Assembly: GCA_013115135.1 (NCBI GenBank)
Contig: JABANP010000112.1
Span: forward strand, 1 to 64,000
Source: Perkinsus olseni
Lineage: Eukaryota; Perkinsozoa; Perkinsida; Perkinsidae
Direction of reading: 5' to 3'
Length of the DNA: 64,000 bases
Part shown: one piece after another, positions 1-11,281 of the stretch
How the letters are laid out: each line of letters begins with the position of its first letter
Position numbering within the stretch: the stretch's first letter is position 1
Notes under the pieces: model-generated
Told to the model about the DNA's origin: nothing
Databases searched by the model: none
What the model saw: the letters and a program-made list of their open reading frames with translations, nothing else
Translations under genes and position numbers: made by a program

Positions 1-1293
1 CGAGCTCCTCCTCAATGCGCATGAGCTGGTTGTACTTGCAGAGACGCTCAGTACGGCAGGGGCACCAGTCTTGATCTGGCCAGTGCCGAGGCCGACAACG
101 ATATCAGCGATGAAGGTATCCTCGGTCTCACCGGAGCGATGAGAAACCATGACGGTCCAGCCGGCGTCGACGGCCTTGTTGTTGGCCTCGATGGACTCGG
201 TGACGGAACCGATCTGGTTGACCTTGAGAAGAAGGGCGTTCACGGACTTCTCCTCGATACCCTTCTGGATACGCTTGGGGTTGGTGACAAGAAGATCATC
301 ACCGACGATCTGAATCTCCTTACCATCCTTGGCGGTGAACTTGGCGAAGGTGGCCCAGTCGTTCTCATCGAAGGGATCCTCGATAAAGACGAAAGGATAC
401 TTGTTCATGAGATCCTCCTGGTACTTGATGAACTCATCACCGGTCATCTCGGACTCGGCGTGGGGCTCGGAGTTCTTGAAGTCAAGGTCGTACTTGCCGG
501 TCTTGGCGTCATAGATCTCAGAGGCGGCGAAATCGCAACCGATACGGCAGGTATCCTCATGACCAGACTTCTTGATGGCCTCGAGGAGGACGGAAAGAGC
601 CTCATCCATATCCTGGATGTTGGGGGCGAATCCACCCTCATCACCGACGTTGGTGGCGTCCTGACCGTACTTAGCCTTGATCACGGACTTGAGCTCGTGG
701 TAGACCTCAGAGGCGATCCTGATGGCCTCGTGGATGGACTTGGCACCGCAGGGGACGAGCATGAACTCCTGGCAAGCGAGACGGTTACCAGCGTGCTTGC
801 CACCGTTGATGACGTTGAAGCAGGGGCAGGGCATGGTGAACTTCTCAGTGTCCTTGCCGGCGAGCTTGGCGATGTACTTGTAGAGGGGCATGCCAGAGGC
901 GGCGGCACCGGCACGGCAGACGGCCATGGAGACGGAAAGGATGGCGTTGGCACCGAGCTTGGCCTTGCACCAGCCCCACTCGTTCTGAGTACCGTCCAAC
1001 TCCTCAACCATCAACTTATCGATACCGGACTGGTCGGTAACGTCCTTGCCGATGAGAGCGGGGGCGATGATCTTCTCAACGTTGGCGACGGCCTTGAGGA
1101 CACCCTTACCCTGATAACGGGTCTTGTCACCATCACGGAGCTCGACAGCCTCGAACTCACCGGTGGAGGCACCGGAGGGGCAGGCAGCGCGGAACATACC
1201 CTTGTTGTTGGTGAAGAGGTCGACCTCAACAGTGGGGTTGCCACGAGAATCGAGGATCTCGCGAGCCTTGATAGCAGTGATAGTAGTGGCCAT
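1..1293 (-). CDS. ENO: Enolase 1 (phosphopyruvate hydratase), 3'-truncated by window edge
   Basis: Glycolytic enzyme converting 2-phosphoglycerate to phosphoenolpyruvate in the cytosol. The minus strand reads from an ATG at 1293 as one uninterrupted exon, beginning [20 protein letters not shown], which is the conserved enolase N-terminus. It contains the metal-site region, the signature [12 protein letters not shown] and the SHRSGETED loop. A pentapeptide insertion (EWGWC) follows [16 protein letters not shown], as in apicomplexan and plant enolases. The last ~70 bases run off the window. Compared with enolase 2 there is one G too few in the run at 58-62, in the codons for the conserved GAPCR segment near the C-terminus. 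This shifts the frame and replaces the final residues, so it is either an assembly error or a decaying copy. It lies in tandem with enolase 2, same strand. Family call very sure. Confidence 0.95.
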   Translation of the reverse strand, partial: MATTITAIKAREILDSRGNPTVEVDLFTNNKGMFRAACPSGASTGEFEAVELRDGDKTRYQGKGVLKAVANVEKIIAPALIGKDVTDQSGIDKLMVEELDGTQNEWGWCKAKLGANAILSVSMAVCRAGAAASGMPLYKYIAKLAGKDTEKFTMPCPCFNVINGGKHAGNRLACQEFMLVPCGAKSIHEAIRIASEVYHELKSVIKAKYGQDATNVGDEGGFAPNIQDMDEALSVLLEAIKKSGHEDTCRIGCDFAASEIYDAKTGKYDLDFKNSEPHAESEMTGDEFIKYQEDLMNKYPFVFIEDPFDENDWATFAKFTAKDGKEIQIVGDDLLVTNPKRIQKGIEEKSVNALLLKVNQIGSVTESIEANNKAVDAGWTVMVSHRSGETEDTFIADIVVGLGTGQIKTGAPAVLSVSASTTSSCALRRSS

Positions 1294-1756
1294 ACTGTAA
1301 AGAAGAATGAATGAACTTTAAGTTCGTTGATGAACTTGATCGAAGCAGCTTCGCAGGCCACAGCTAATACATAGCTGACACACTAAGGAAGACATCGCGC
1401 ATGATCCAGTAATTTCTGCTGGAGGGCACACAAGATGTCCCCCTGCACGAGGAGGCGGTAGATCACTTACGCCAAGGTTACTTCCATCAGCCGGCCTCCA
1501 ACATCGATGGACCAATACCGAGCTCTAGAAGTAGCGCAGAATAAGCGCCCTCTGTTGTTACTCGAAGCCGCGGTCACGCATGCTGGCGGGCTAGGTTCCG
1601 TATAACGGCCACGTTCTGATCCCGATGAATTGACGAAACTGCGACTCGGAGCTTTACTCGTTTCTCAACACATTTCTATATTCACATATCAAATCATGAG
1701 TTATGAGAGAATCATCATGGATCATAGAGTTACGAAAACATGTTAGCCATCGCCAC
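1294..1756. other. Spacer between the tandem enolase genes
   Basis: 463 bases between the start codon of enolase 1 and the stop codon of enolase 2. It must hold the 3' UTR of enolase 2 and the promoter/5' UTR of enolase 1. I see no convincing coding exon, repeat or RNA gene. Short open frames here lack any recognisable protein pattern. Confidence 0.6.
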
Positions 1757-3094
1757 CTACTGAGCATTGCGGAAGTTTTTCCCAGCAAACGCAGCAGCTG
1801 CACCAAGTTCCTCTTCGATACGCATCAGCTGATTGTACTTGGCCAGTCTCTCGGAACGGCAGGGAGCACCAGTCTTGATCTCACCAGTTCCCAATCCCAC
1901 CACCAGATCGGCGATGAAGGTGTCCTCAGTCTCCCCGGAACGATGAGACACCATCACACCCCAGCCTTGAGCCGCGGCCATGTTGCTAGCCTCAATAGCC
2001 TCTGTAACCGAGCCGATCTGATTCACCTTCAAGAGGAGTGCGTTACAGGCCTTCTCGTCAATGGCCTTCTTGACGCGCTTAGGGTTGGTCACCAGCAAAT
2101 CATCACCGACTATCTGGACTTGGCTGCCGCATTCGGCTTCGAACTTGGCGTAAGCCGACCAGTCATCCTGATCGAATGGGTCCTCGATTGATACGAAGGG
2201 ATAAGAGTTGAACCAATTCTTGTAATACTCGATCATCTCAGTGGCTGTCTTCTGCTGACTACTGTCCTTGTTCGGGTTCTTGAAGTCTAGATCGTACTTA
2301 CCGTTCTCGGCGACGTAGAACTCTGAGGCTGCCACATCGGTTCCCAACTTGACGGTATCCTCGTGACCAGCATCTCTAATAGCCGCCATGAGGACGTCCA
2401 AAGCCTCGTTGTTATCCTGAACCGGCACGGCAAATCCACCCTCATCACCAACGTTGGTAGCGTCCTGACCATACTTGGCTTTGATGACCTTCTTGAGGCT
2501 ATGATAGACCTCGGCTCCGATCTGCATAGCGTGCTTGAAAGATGTAGCGCCGACCGGAAGGATCATAAACTCCTGGCAAGCAAGGCGGTTGCCTGCGTGG
2601 GACCCACCGTTGATGACGTTGAAGGAAGGGACTGGCATCGTGAACTGATCAGAGCGCTTCCCAGCGATATCGGCGATGTGCTTGTACAAGGGCATGTTCT
2701 TGGCTGCGGCTCCGGCACGGCAGATGGCCATGGAGACGGAAAGGATGGCGTTGGCACCGAGCTTAGCCTTGCACCAGCCCCACTCGTTCTGAGTACCGTC
2801 CAACTCCTCAACCATCAATTTGTCGAGGCCGGCCTGGTCGGTGACGTCCTTACCGGCGAGTGCGGGGGCTATTATATCATTGACATTCTTGATCGCCTTC
2901 TGGACACCTTTACCGAGATACCTGGCCTTATCACCGTCCCTTAGCTCGAGGGCCTCGTAGACTCCAGTAGACGCCCCTGAGGGCACTGCTGCACGGAACA
3001 TGCCCCTATCCGTGGTGAGATCGACCTCGACAGTGGGGTTACCACGGGAGTCGATGATTTCGCGGGCACGAAGGGAGACGATCTTGGAAGACAT
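1757..3094 (-). CDS. ENO: Enolase 2 (phosphopyruvate hydratase), full length
   Basis: Complete enolase of 445 residues in a single exon, a normal length for the family. I chose the ATG at 3094 ([20 protein letters not shown]) rather than the in-frame ATG nine codons upstream, because family alignment begins here. The protein has the EWGWC insertion, the [18 protein letters not shown] signature, the SHRSGETED catalytic loop and an intact [16 protein letters not shown]-terminal segment. The pair with enolase 1 is a head-to-tail duplication. They have clearly diverged (for example [14 protein letters not shown] against [14 protein letters not shown]), although a ~110-base stretch around 2720-2830 is almost identical and could reflect gene conversion. 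A Ty3/gypsy element is inserted about 93 bp upstream of its start codon, so its promoter region is very short or altered. Confidence 0.97.
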   Translation of the reverse strand: MSSKIVSLRAREIIDSRGNPTVEVDLTTDRGMFRAAVPSGASTGVYEALELRDGDKARYLGKGVQKAIKNVNDIIAPALAGKDVTDQAGLDKLMVEELDGTQNEWGWCKAKLGANAILSVSMAICRAGAAAKNMPLYKHIADIAGKRSDQFTMPVPSFNVINGGSHAGNRLACQEFMILPVGATSFKHAMQIGAEVYHSLKKVIKAKYGQDATNVGDEGGFAVPVQDNNEALDVLMAAIRDAGHEDTVKLGTDVAASEFYVAENGKYDLDFKNPNKDSSQQKTATEMIEYYKNWFNSYPFVSIEDPFDQDDWSAYAKFEAECGSQVQIVGDDLLVTNPKRVKKAIDEKACNALLLKVNQIGSVTEAIEASNMAAAQGWGVMVSHRSGETEDTFIADLVVGLGTGEIKTGAPCRSERLAKYNQLMRIEEELGAAAAFAGKNFRNAQ

Positions 3095-3186
3095 GTCAGA
3101 GAGAGGTGTAAAGCTGACCAATGCTCGGCGCTGAAGAGACGAAACTCCTCACTAAAGCCATCTTAATTGAAGGAGACGCTTCATTT

Positions 3187-3191
3187 AAGAA
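3187..3191. repeat. 5-bp target-site duplication (left copy)
   Basis: AAGAA directly precedes the 5' LTR, and the same five bases directly follow the 3' LTR at 18512-18516. A 5-bp duplication is typical of Ty3/gypsy integrases. It shows that the element integrated as one unit before the second element split its 3' LTR. Confidence 0.9.
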
Positions 3192-3489
3192 TGTAGACCT
3201 TAGGAATTGACCTTAGGTTCACTTGCTTTCTTGCTTTCTTGGGTCGCTTGACATTCCTTACCTCGGTCTGAAGTAGACAAGTGCTCCATGGAATGACCTT
3301 TGGCTCGCCTGTAGCGTGATCGAAATTGGTGTCACGTCACCTCGTGTACGTCACGCATCCTACTCGCTAAGTTCATTCCTTCGTGGAACTGTTCTAACCT
3401 TACGACCTTTGACCAGGACGTAAGCGTTGAGTTGACTAGTGAAGCAACGATCTTGGTCACTTGTAGTCTTGCTCACTCGACAGACTACA
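3192..3489 (+). repeat. 5' LTR of the Ty3/gypsy element
   Basis: 298 bp, starting TGTAGACC and ending GACTACA, with short terminal inverted repeats TGTAG/CTACA. It matches the reassembled 3' LTR (11282-11455 plus 18388-18511) base for base as far as I can see. It contains four copies of GACCTT. It should carry promoter, polyadenylation and R/U5 signals; none can be pinned down by eye. Confidence 0.95.
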
Positions 3490-3493
3490 TTTC

Positions 3494-3506
3494 TGGTAGC
3501 AGCTCC
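3494..3506 (+). promoter_or_regulatory. Candidate primer-binding site
   Basis: TGGTAGCAGCTCC begins four bases after the 5' LTR. The TGG start fits complementarity to a tRNA 3' CCA end, and TGGTA resembles methionine-tRNA primer sites. The tRNA partner cannot be confirmed without the host tRNA set. Confidence 0.5.
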
Positions 3507-3594
3507 TTGTTTGCTATCACTACAACTACGTTCCCCACAAGCTCGGTTACCCCTTACCAGTGGATAAGACCCTCCCCTACGTGCCTGGTTCCTG

Positions 3595-4690
3595 ATGGCT
3601 TCTCCTCGTAACGACCTTGGTATTGAGAAGAAGGACCTTACGGTGATCGAGGAGCAAGCAAGGGCTGATGCGACGGCCGCCGGTATGGATGAGAACTCTA
3701 CCCAGTACCATATTCGCCTAGCCGTGGATCATGCCAGAGACTACAACAGCCTCTTCGACGCCCTTTCGACACGAGCTGAAGCTGGTTCGGCTCCTTCTCA
3801 GGCCGCCCACAACGACCGTAGTCATAAGGAGGAACTTCGTGTCAGTCTACAGATGCCTGAACGGTATAATGGTACCACCGACTTTGGTGCTTGGCTGAGG
3901 CGCTACGAGAACACGGCCAACGCCGCGGGCTGGAGCTCTGGTACCAAGGCGGCCCGTCTTGGCATGTATTTGACCGACGAGTTCTACGAGATGTGGGACC
4001 AGTATGCTCCAAAGCAGACCTTCGAGGAGGACAGCCGCATCATGCTGCAGATGTTGGCTCGTCGTCCAGCCGATGCGATCTTGGACAACTTCCACGACCT
4101 TCGTTGGGCTCCCTGGTACGAATGTTGGCACGTTCCTTGCGCGCGCCCGGCGCATGTTGACCGAGTACAACAAGAAGTTGACCGATGATCAGAAGTTGTC
4201 TGACGGTTCCTCGACCAAATGATCCTCAACAAGTTGATCGCCCTGGCCCCAGCTGCGGCCAAGGCGGAGTTACGACGCCGTCAACCTTCCCGTATCGAGG
4301 ATATGGTCGATATCATCAGCGACTACGCTCCTTCGGCTGACCTTACTTCGACCTCGAGTCCAGCTCTGCAACAGGTGGAAGCCAAGCTACAGAAGGTGCT
4401 GGCTGCGGTGACTACGTCGACGCCTTCTCCGGACCCTATGCTTCAGCAACTTACGGAGAAGATTCAAGGGTTAGAGAAGCAACTTCAAGGATCTGGTGGG
4501 CGACGACCTTGGGTTCGAAGACCTGGTGTATGTGGCATTTGTCGTGGGAGCTCATGCCACAAAAGACTGCCCACAGAAGAAGTTCGGGTCTGGTTGTTAC
4601 CTTTGTGGTGTGGAAGGTCATCTGGCTCGTAACTGTCCCACGCGACAAGGGACCGGCACTAATACCGGACCTTCGTCGTCGGGAAACTAA
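3595..4690 (+). pseudogene. Ty3/gypsy Gag (capsid and CCHC knuckle), frame-broken
   Basis: Structural Gag protein of the retrotransposon. The first frame starts at ATG 3595 (MASPRNDLGIEKKDLTVIEE) and includes a capsid-like segment containing PERYNGTTDFGAWLRRYE, typical of Ty3-type Gag. The coding signal then passes to another frame near 4110, back near 4215 (just after an AAA run) and again near 4500. The last part holds a zinc knuckle, CYLCGVEGHLARNC (CX2CX4HX4C), at roughly 4600-4640, with traces of a second knuckle just before it split over two frames. The product is unlikely to be made as one chain from this copy, unless the breaks are sequence errors. Which breaks are real is not decidable here. 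Confidence 0.8.
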
Positions 4691-4698
4691 CTCGGCGG

Positions 4699-7600
4699 TT
4701 GATGAGGGGTCCTCAACCGCCGGACCCTATGGTATACCTCTGTACGTTCGGCGCAGAGGTTGGTTTATTTTTACATGCTGAACTACTGACCGATGTTCAA
4801 GTTACCCCGCCGTTGAAGGCCTGTTTCGACACGGGTAGCTGCTTTTCTTTGGTCGACCGCAAGCTCTTACCTAGCGGTACTGTTATACTTCCCTGTACTA
4901 ATATTGATCTGATTACCGTTGACCGGAAGCCCTTCGGTATTTTTGGTATCTCAAGGTTGAGGTTACGCCTGTACGATTCACCGAGTCCTACCTTCGACTC
5001 GTCTGTACCTCATGAGACCTTTGAGATGGTTTTCCTTGTCGTCGACAAGCTCGCCTACGACATGGTTCTTGGCCACGACTTTATGGCCCATTTTTCCCTG
5101 CATCCGACGTATGCAGGTCGACCTTTTGCTATAGCTGGAAGTCCAGCTACTCGGTCCGCTCCACTGTTGCAACCGACTAAAGCGTCAGCAATAGGTGGTG
5201 GGATCCCGGTTATGTCAGGTGAGACTCTTGAACAAGGTGATGGTCCGACGGTATCGCCAACAGAGTGCGAAGAAGCCCGACCTTCAAGTTTGTCCGAGTC
5301 TGCCGCGCCTGATATTGCGCTTTTCCGGCCTGTTGCACGACAGGCCCAGTTGATCGATTTCAAGATCAAAGGTCTCGACGTCATCTTCGGCAAACAGGTT
5401 GTTGGTGCAGTTCTACCGTCTGACAGTGCTGTTAACTATCCTTCGTTTGGCTTGTCAAGCCCTACCGGTGACGAAGAGGTTGAGGTTTGGCCTGCGCCAG
5501 GTGTACAACCGGATGCTCTGTTAGATGACGACATTGCTATGACCTTGGACTATGCTGTCCCTGATTTTTACGACGAAGATACGACATTCCCAACGTTTGA
5601 TACCTCGAAGCCCGAAGTACGACCTTATCAAGCCTTATGCGAGAAGTTTGGCGACCTCTTTGTCAACAAGCCTGGTCATTGCGATTTGGTGGAGCACGTT
5701 ATCTCCGTGACCGATGATGCTCCTATCGCGGAACGTACTCGACCTTTGCCCCATAAATGGCGAGCGGAAATATCAGCGCAACTTGAGGAGCTAGAACGTG
5801 ACGGTCTTATCGTTCGTTCGACCTCTCCCTACAAGTTCCCCTGTGTTTTCGTGCCAAAGAAGAATGGCAAAGTCCGTATGTGTGTTGACTATCGGTCTCT
5901 CAATAAGGTCTCGAAGGTGGACTCCTACCCATTGCCACGGCCCGACGATGTTCAAGAACATTTAGCAGGAGCTAAGGTGTTTTCGACTATCGACCTTCGA
6001 AGTGGTTACTGGCAGATGAAAGTCCGACCTTCTGATCGTCAACGAACTGCGTTCTGCCCGGGTCCCGGGTTCCCTCTTTATGAGTGGACTCGCATGCCCT
6101 TCGGCTTGAGCAATGCCCCGGCTAGTTTTCAACGACTGATGGACTTGGTTCTGGGTCGGTTCGACTTCGTCCGCATCTACCTCGACGATATCCTGGTATT
6201 CTCTCGGTCCCCAAGAAGAACATCTGCGACATTTGACATTGGTGTTCAACGCTATTCGAGAGGCCGGATTGACCTTGGCTGGTGACAAGTGCTTTATCGG
6301 GTTGGACTCCGTTACTTATCTCGGTCATTGCTTCTCTGCGGCTGGTATGTCCCCCGATAAGGCGAAGGTTCAAGTTATCTCGTCATGGCCTATCCCCCGG
6401 ACGGCGACAGACCTTCGAAGCTTCCTTGGGTTGGCTGGTTATTATAGACACTTTATACCGCATTTCGCGGACCGCTCTAAAGTGCTGCAGCAACTCCAGA
6501 CGGCTTGTAATAAGGATGACGAGAAGGTTGCCGACCTTTGGTCCGACGAGCATTTGACGGCTTTCGAAGATCTGAAGAAGGCCTTGACCGACCTCCCTTA
6601 CTTGGATTACCCCGACTTCTCTCGACCCTTCCAAATGGCTTGTGATGCGTCCCAGTATGCTATCGGCGGAGTGTTAGAACAAGATGGGCGACCTTTGGCG
6701 TTCTACAGTCAGACCTTGACTGGTTCTCAGTTGAACTGGCCGGTATACGAGAAGGAAGCCTATGCTGTTCTCAAGTGCCTCGAGAGATTCCGACATCTAC
6801 ATTACGGGTATAAGTTGCAGGTTACGATCTACTCGGATCATCGACCTTTGCAATGGTTGAAGACCGCTAATTCCACGAAGTTACAACGGTGGTTACTTGC
6901 TCTTCAACAATACCGGTTTGATGTGGTGTATATCCCTGGTAAGAAGAATCTTCGCGCCGATGCTTTGTCACGAGTCCGGCTTGATCAACAAGAGGTGGTA
7001 AAGAACGAAGAGCCAAGACCTTTGGGAGTGGTAACCTTACACGACGCCTTCTCCCCGGAAGACCTTCGTAAGGCCCAGCAAGAGTGTCCGGTGCTTCGGC
7101 AGGTATATCAAAGGTTGTTACAAGCTTCGCCCTTGCGGCGGAATGAGCTCAAGGCCGCGGAGTTTCGACCTTATCGACGAGTTTGGAGGACCTTAGGTGT
7201 ATCAGATGGTCTGGTGGTGCGAGAACACTCATCTGTATATACTGGTTTGGCTTGGGTACCGGTTATTCCTGAGTCTCTTCGGTCTTCCTTTGTCGAGCAC
7301 TCGCACAACGAGGTTGGACACTTCAGCTTTGACAAGGTTTTGGACAAGTTGGAACTACATGCCTACTGGCCAGGTATGGCTGGTGATGTTGAGCGTCATA
7401 CGGCTCAGTGTCAGCGTTGTCTGAATGCTAAGAGACCAACGCCGGCACCTGCGCCACTGATGCCTGTACCGGTTGGAAGACCTTGGGAAACTATCGCAGT
7501 TGACCTTCTGTCCGTTCCGACGAACCCCGACGGTATTTCTACCCTACTGGTGATGCAAGACTACTTCACTAAGTGGGCGCATGTGGTTCCTCTACGACAG

Positions 7601-9188
7601 CATACTTGGATCGACGTGGCTCGGCCTTTGTATCAGCTGTTTCTACTCTTTGGTCCACCCCGGCGTTTACATTCAGACCAAGGCCCGCCCTTCGAATCTT
7701 GGCTATTCAAGATGACCTTGGGTCTGCTTGGTATGCGCAAATCTAAGAGTTCTGTCTATCATCCTGCTGGAAACGGCCTCGTTGAACGATTCAACCAGAC
7801 CTTCCTCAAGATGCTACGGACACATGTTGACTCTGTTCACGACTGGCAACGTCACTTGGGCTCATTGGTGTGGTACTACAACACGAGTATCCATGCGGCT
7901 ACCAAGGCGTCCCCGTTCTATCTCATGTATGCGCGGAGTCCGCCTGACCTTTGGTTCCCTGATTTGGATGGTGTTGAAGGCCGATTCTTTGACCCCGACA
8001 CCTACGCCCGGTACTTGAGTGCTACTCGTGCTAGCATTCTCGACAACGTTGATCAGTGTGTTACGCAAGCTGCATCTACTTACAAGGCGACCTTCGATGC
8101 TAAGGCTAAACTTCGGTTGTTCCGGCCCGGACTACGTGTACGGTTAGAGACCTTAGGTCCTGCTCGATCTAATAAACTAGACCCCCGGTGGGAGGGTAAC
8201 TGGTTCGTCTCTAATGCCCTACCCGGCCTCGACAACAAGACCTTGGAAGTGGTGCACCCCGACTCTGGTCGTCGGAAGATCATCAGTGTTGATCACTTGC
8301 TAATCGACCCCATCCAGCCCGACCACCTACCCGAAGATGTTGCAAGAATGGTTTACGGTGATGAAGCCGGTATTCTTGGCGAAGCTATGATTCCCGACGT
8401 TAACACCAACGACGAATCATCCCAAGTATTCCCGCCTTCTATACTCGACAACCCCGTCTACGCGGAATGGGTTCACCAAGATATGGCGACAGCGTCTGAA
8501 GACCCCCAGGCCCCTGTCTGTCCTTCGGTTCCTCCCATACTACGGTCAGAATGCGAAGCGAACCCCTCGACACCACAAGACCTTGGTGCTACCCCCGATT
8601 CCGACAACGACTTTGACCTTTCCTATGCCGCCACTGACTCCAATCCCTTCAGTTATAAGGGGGGAGGAGAGAGAAGAAGTTACTGTTACTGTTACTGAGA
8701 ACGCAAGTCAGGACGACAGGAATACTTCCAATGGTGTGCCTGAGATTGTCGATGAGCAACAAGAAGAATCTTCGGCTGATGATGGTGGACTCTCGGTCGA
8801 TGATGGTGGACTCTCGGTTGATGATGGTGGACCCTCGGTTGCTGATGGTGGACCTTCGGTTGATGATGATGGACACTCGTCGGACGATGCTGGACCTTCG
8901 GACGACTCCGACGTGATGCGATCTGGTTCTGGTATAAATTCATCAACCTCTTCTTCGGCCGTGGATGAAGACTCGCCTGAGGACAACGATGTGAGCAGTC
9001 CCTCTGAGGCACCGGAGTTCGAGTCCGCTCACGAAGAAACTGACAACGACGACCCTACCTCTGAGGTTCCTCAAGAATGGAACTTGGCCCGAGACCGTTC
9101 TCGACGACAACACCGACCTGTGGTGAGGTTCGACCCCAGTTTCCTTGGTCCTGGTGGGCGCAAGGAAAGGAACGGTAACCCTGAGTAA
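4699..9188 (+). pseudogene. Ty3/gypsy Pol polyprotein (PR-RT-RH-IN), two frame breaks
   Basis: Replication and integration enzymes of the element. In order: an aspartic protease motif (DTGS near 4830); reverse transcriptase from ~5700 with the catalytic YLDD near 6180; RNase H near 6630-6960 (CDASQYAIGG, YSDHRPLQWL); an integrase zinc region (H-H-C-C near 7300-7425); and the DDE core (D in VDLL near 7500, D in HSDQGPPF near 7675, E in GLVERFNQ near 7780). A basic C-terminal region follows to ~8340. There is no obvious chromodomain. The frame breaks once in a C run at ~6209-6212, just after YLDD, and again in a G run at ~8659-8664, after which an acidic tail with six 21-bp repeats continues to 9188. 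Domain calls are sure; functionality of this copy is doubtful. Confidence 0.92.
8778..8903 (+). repeat. Six 21-bp tandem repeats in the Pol C-terminal tail
   Basis: Six successive units of 21 bp, each resembling GATGATGGTGGACTCTCGGT plus one base, encode an acidic seven-residue repeat of the DDGGxSV type. Later units are diverged (DDDGHSS, DDAGPSD). The repeats lie beyond the integrase C-terminus in the same frame that runs to 9188. Confidence 0.85.
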
Positions 9189-9475
9189 AGAAGACGAAGT
9201 GTACAAGACCTTGGCCGATTTCAACCTCTATGCTAGCCCCTGGACTGACACCGACCTTGGTTTGACTATACTTACTTCTTATTATGCCCCTTCTACTTCT
9301 TTCTATGTTTATCTCTTGGCCGAAGCTGTTGGATATCCTATTTGGATGCTAAGCTGGCATCCTGAAGCTGCGCGGTTACAGCTGAATGTAGCGCGCGCCC
9401 TGATAATCGATATACCCGTGCATCGCACGGTCCGCGACGAACGTCTCGTTGAATTCGTTTTCTTCCCTATTGACC

Positions 9476-11164
9476 ATGTTTGCCCGTTTATTTTCCGTGG
9501 GCAAGACGGCTCCTCCCGAGCCGGCCCCTGCGACGAGAAGGCTGGACGAGGAGAGCCCTGATGATGACGATGTGGAGATTGGCGTAGGTGATGCGGAGGA
9601 CTTTGTCTCGGTGGCCAGTGACGATGATAGACCTTTGCCTGGTTTGGTTACTCGTGATGAGGCTGGCTTCTATCAGTTGGAAGAAAGTGATGACGACGGC
9701 ACTCCCACCGCTCAGGAGAATGTTCCGGCGAAGGCCACCAACCCGCGTCCCCCTCCACTTCGTCCCCACGAACAGTCCTCTGTTGATCCGATTGCTCCCT
9801 TGGCCGTGCGTTCTGGCTGTCCTCGTCAAGGCCCAGGCCCTGTGAATGGGCGAGGCGGTCGTATTAGAGCTGCCCCATCTTATCGTTATGGACCTTCGGT
9901 GGCCCCGTCTACTTTGACTACCCCTCGTGTGGTGCTGCGTCCTCGACTTCCTCAACGTGGTAGATGGGCTCCCCCAGGCGGATTACGTGTGCCCCCTACG
10001 CGACCGGTGGAGCCTGCGCCTGTGAGGCCTCCGCCTGTGCGGCCTTCGGGATCGACCTTGGTTCCATCTACACCCTCGAGATCTGATGAGCCATTGGACT
10101 GGCGCAAGGTGCCTCCGTTGTTCCCTAAGAAGCCTGCTCAACCTGCTCCATCTACGACCTCCAGGACTGTTACTCCGACTGTTGGTGGTTGCCCACCTTC
10201 CTCAGTCCCATCCACCGTGCACGACCTTGGGTTGACCTTTGCTCCTTCGAACAAGTTCGACTACGCTCATCTCATCCCCAAGTACGTGGAGGCTCCTACG
10301 CACGCGGCTCGCTACGGGTGGCTCTGGAAGTGGGCCCGTCGGGATGATACTGCAACTACCAAACACTGGCGTTCGGTGCTGGAGTGCGAGCTAGAAGCTC
10401 TGGGGGAGACCTGCTATGCTAAGCTACAAGGAAAGTATGCCATCAACCACCCCGTTGCGGCCGGCCTGATCCACGATGATGTCATCGACACTCCTCTCAA
10501 CGGTCGGGTCCTCCTCTGCACGGGTGTCTTGAATACACCTGCCCCTATGACCTTCGAGTCTGATGACTCTCAAAGTTGGGCGCCGTCTGCCGCTGCCCTA
10601 CTTAGGTATTGCTATTGCTGTCAGACTGCCCCGCACCTGGTGACCTTGCATACTGTTGGCTCCCGACCTTCGTCTCCGTCCATGAATGCCGCCAATATAT
10701 ACTTTTGTTGTAGCCACCACGCTGAGGCGGGGCTTCAACGGTTGTTACGCTGTGGCTTCACCTTCCCTTATCGTCCTGATGGGTACCTCTTCTTTGCGAG
10801 GAGCTTGAAGGCCTTTGTCAGCCCCTATCGCGATGACACTGGTGACCTTAGTGGGCTGAGTCTCGGCGAAGCCAGGATGTGTCTACTTTGGGCCCATACT
10901 CGCCAACGAAGTGTACGCGCTGGTTTCCCGTCTGCGGGGTTCGAGATTGAGGACGACGAGTGGATCCTTACCACGTCTCAGCAGGTGGCGGAGGCTGGGG
11001 TGGCTGCCCGTACCCGGCCTTTGGCGGCTCGGCTGGGACAAGTTGGAGAGCAGCTGGATGAGGCCTTCCGTGATATTCTCCAGGTGGCCGACGCTTACAG
11101 CGTCAATGTCGGAGCGTTGGAGCAGACCTTGGCGTCTCGCAAGAGACCTTGGAGTTCTGAGTAG
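9476..11164 (+). CDS. Extra ORF of the Ty3/gypsy element, unknown function
   Basis: Open frame of 562 residues from ATG 9476 (MFARLFSVGKTAPPEPAPAT), positioned between the integrase and the 3' LTR where some gypsy elements carry env. The N-terminal third is acidic (runs of Asp/Glu). The middle (~residues 80-240) is Pro/Arg-rich and likely disordered. The C-terminal half looks globular, with Trp-rich (WLWKWARRDD) and Cys/His-containing stretches (RYCYCCQTAPH, FCCSHHAE) and a final helical segment. I see no signal peptide and no clear membrane anchor, so it does not look like a classical envelope protein. It could be a second structural or regulatory protein. It is intact, unlike gag and pol, and is rich in the element's GACCTT word. 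Confidence 0.75.
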   Translation: MFARLFSVGKTAPPEPAPATRRLDEESPDDDDVEIGVGDAEDFVSVASDDDRPLPGLVTRDEAGFYQLEESDDDGTPTAQENVPAKATNPRPPPLRPHEQSSVDPIAPLAVRSGCPRQGPGPVNGRGGRIRAAPSYRYGPSVAPSTLTTPRVVLRPRLPQRGRWAPPGGLRVPPTRPVEPAPVRPPPVRPSGSTLVPSTPSRSDEPLDWRKVPPLFPKKPAQPAPSTTSRTVTPTVGGCPPSSVPSTVHDLGLTFAPSNKFDYAHLIPKYVEAPTHAARYGWLWKWARRDDTATTKHWRSVLECELEALGETCYAKLQGKYAINHPVAAGLIHDDVIDTPLNGRVLLCTGVLNTPAPMTFESDDSQSWAPSAAALLRYCYCCQTAPHLVTLHTVGSRPSSPSMNAANIYFCCSHHAEAGLQRLLRCGFTFPYRPDGYLFFARSLKAFVSPYRDDTGDLSGLSLGEARMCLLWAHTRQRSVRAGFPSAGFEIEDDEWILTTSQQVAEAGVAARTRPLAARLGQVGEQLDEAFRDILQVADAYSVNVGALEQTLASRKRPWSSE

Positions 11165-11269
11165 TTCGCCCTGTCCTTTTTGCTGACCATGATTTTTTTC
11201 CTAGATCTTAGCTGTCTTCTTATGCTCATTGGTTCGTTCGACCTTGGTTTGCGGAATGGCGTCAAGCTA

Positions 11270-11281
11270 GGCGGGGAGGTA
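11270..11281 (+). promoter_or_regulatory. Candidate polypurine tract
   Basis: GGCGGGGAGGTA lies immediately 5' of the 3' LTR start (11282), the position expected for the plus-strand primer. It is purine-rich rather than purely purine. Confidence 0.5.

Noticed and set aside
139..1314. 391-residue plus-strand open frame antisense to enolase 1
   Set aside because: It is a shadow of strong codon bias in enolase: the minus strand gives an unmistakable enolase, while the plus frame has low-complexity Leu/Gly/Asp composition and no family pattern. Similar shadows lie opposite enolase 2 (2363-2944) and uL22 (62688-63122).
9145..9561. Separate 138-residue gene between Pol and the extra ORF
   Set aside because: It begins in the Pol tail without an ATG of its own context and overlaps the extra ORF start. 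It is most likely the frame left open by the spacer.
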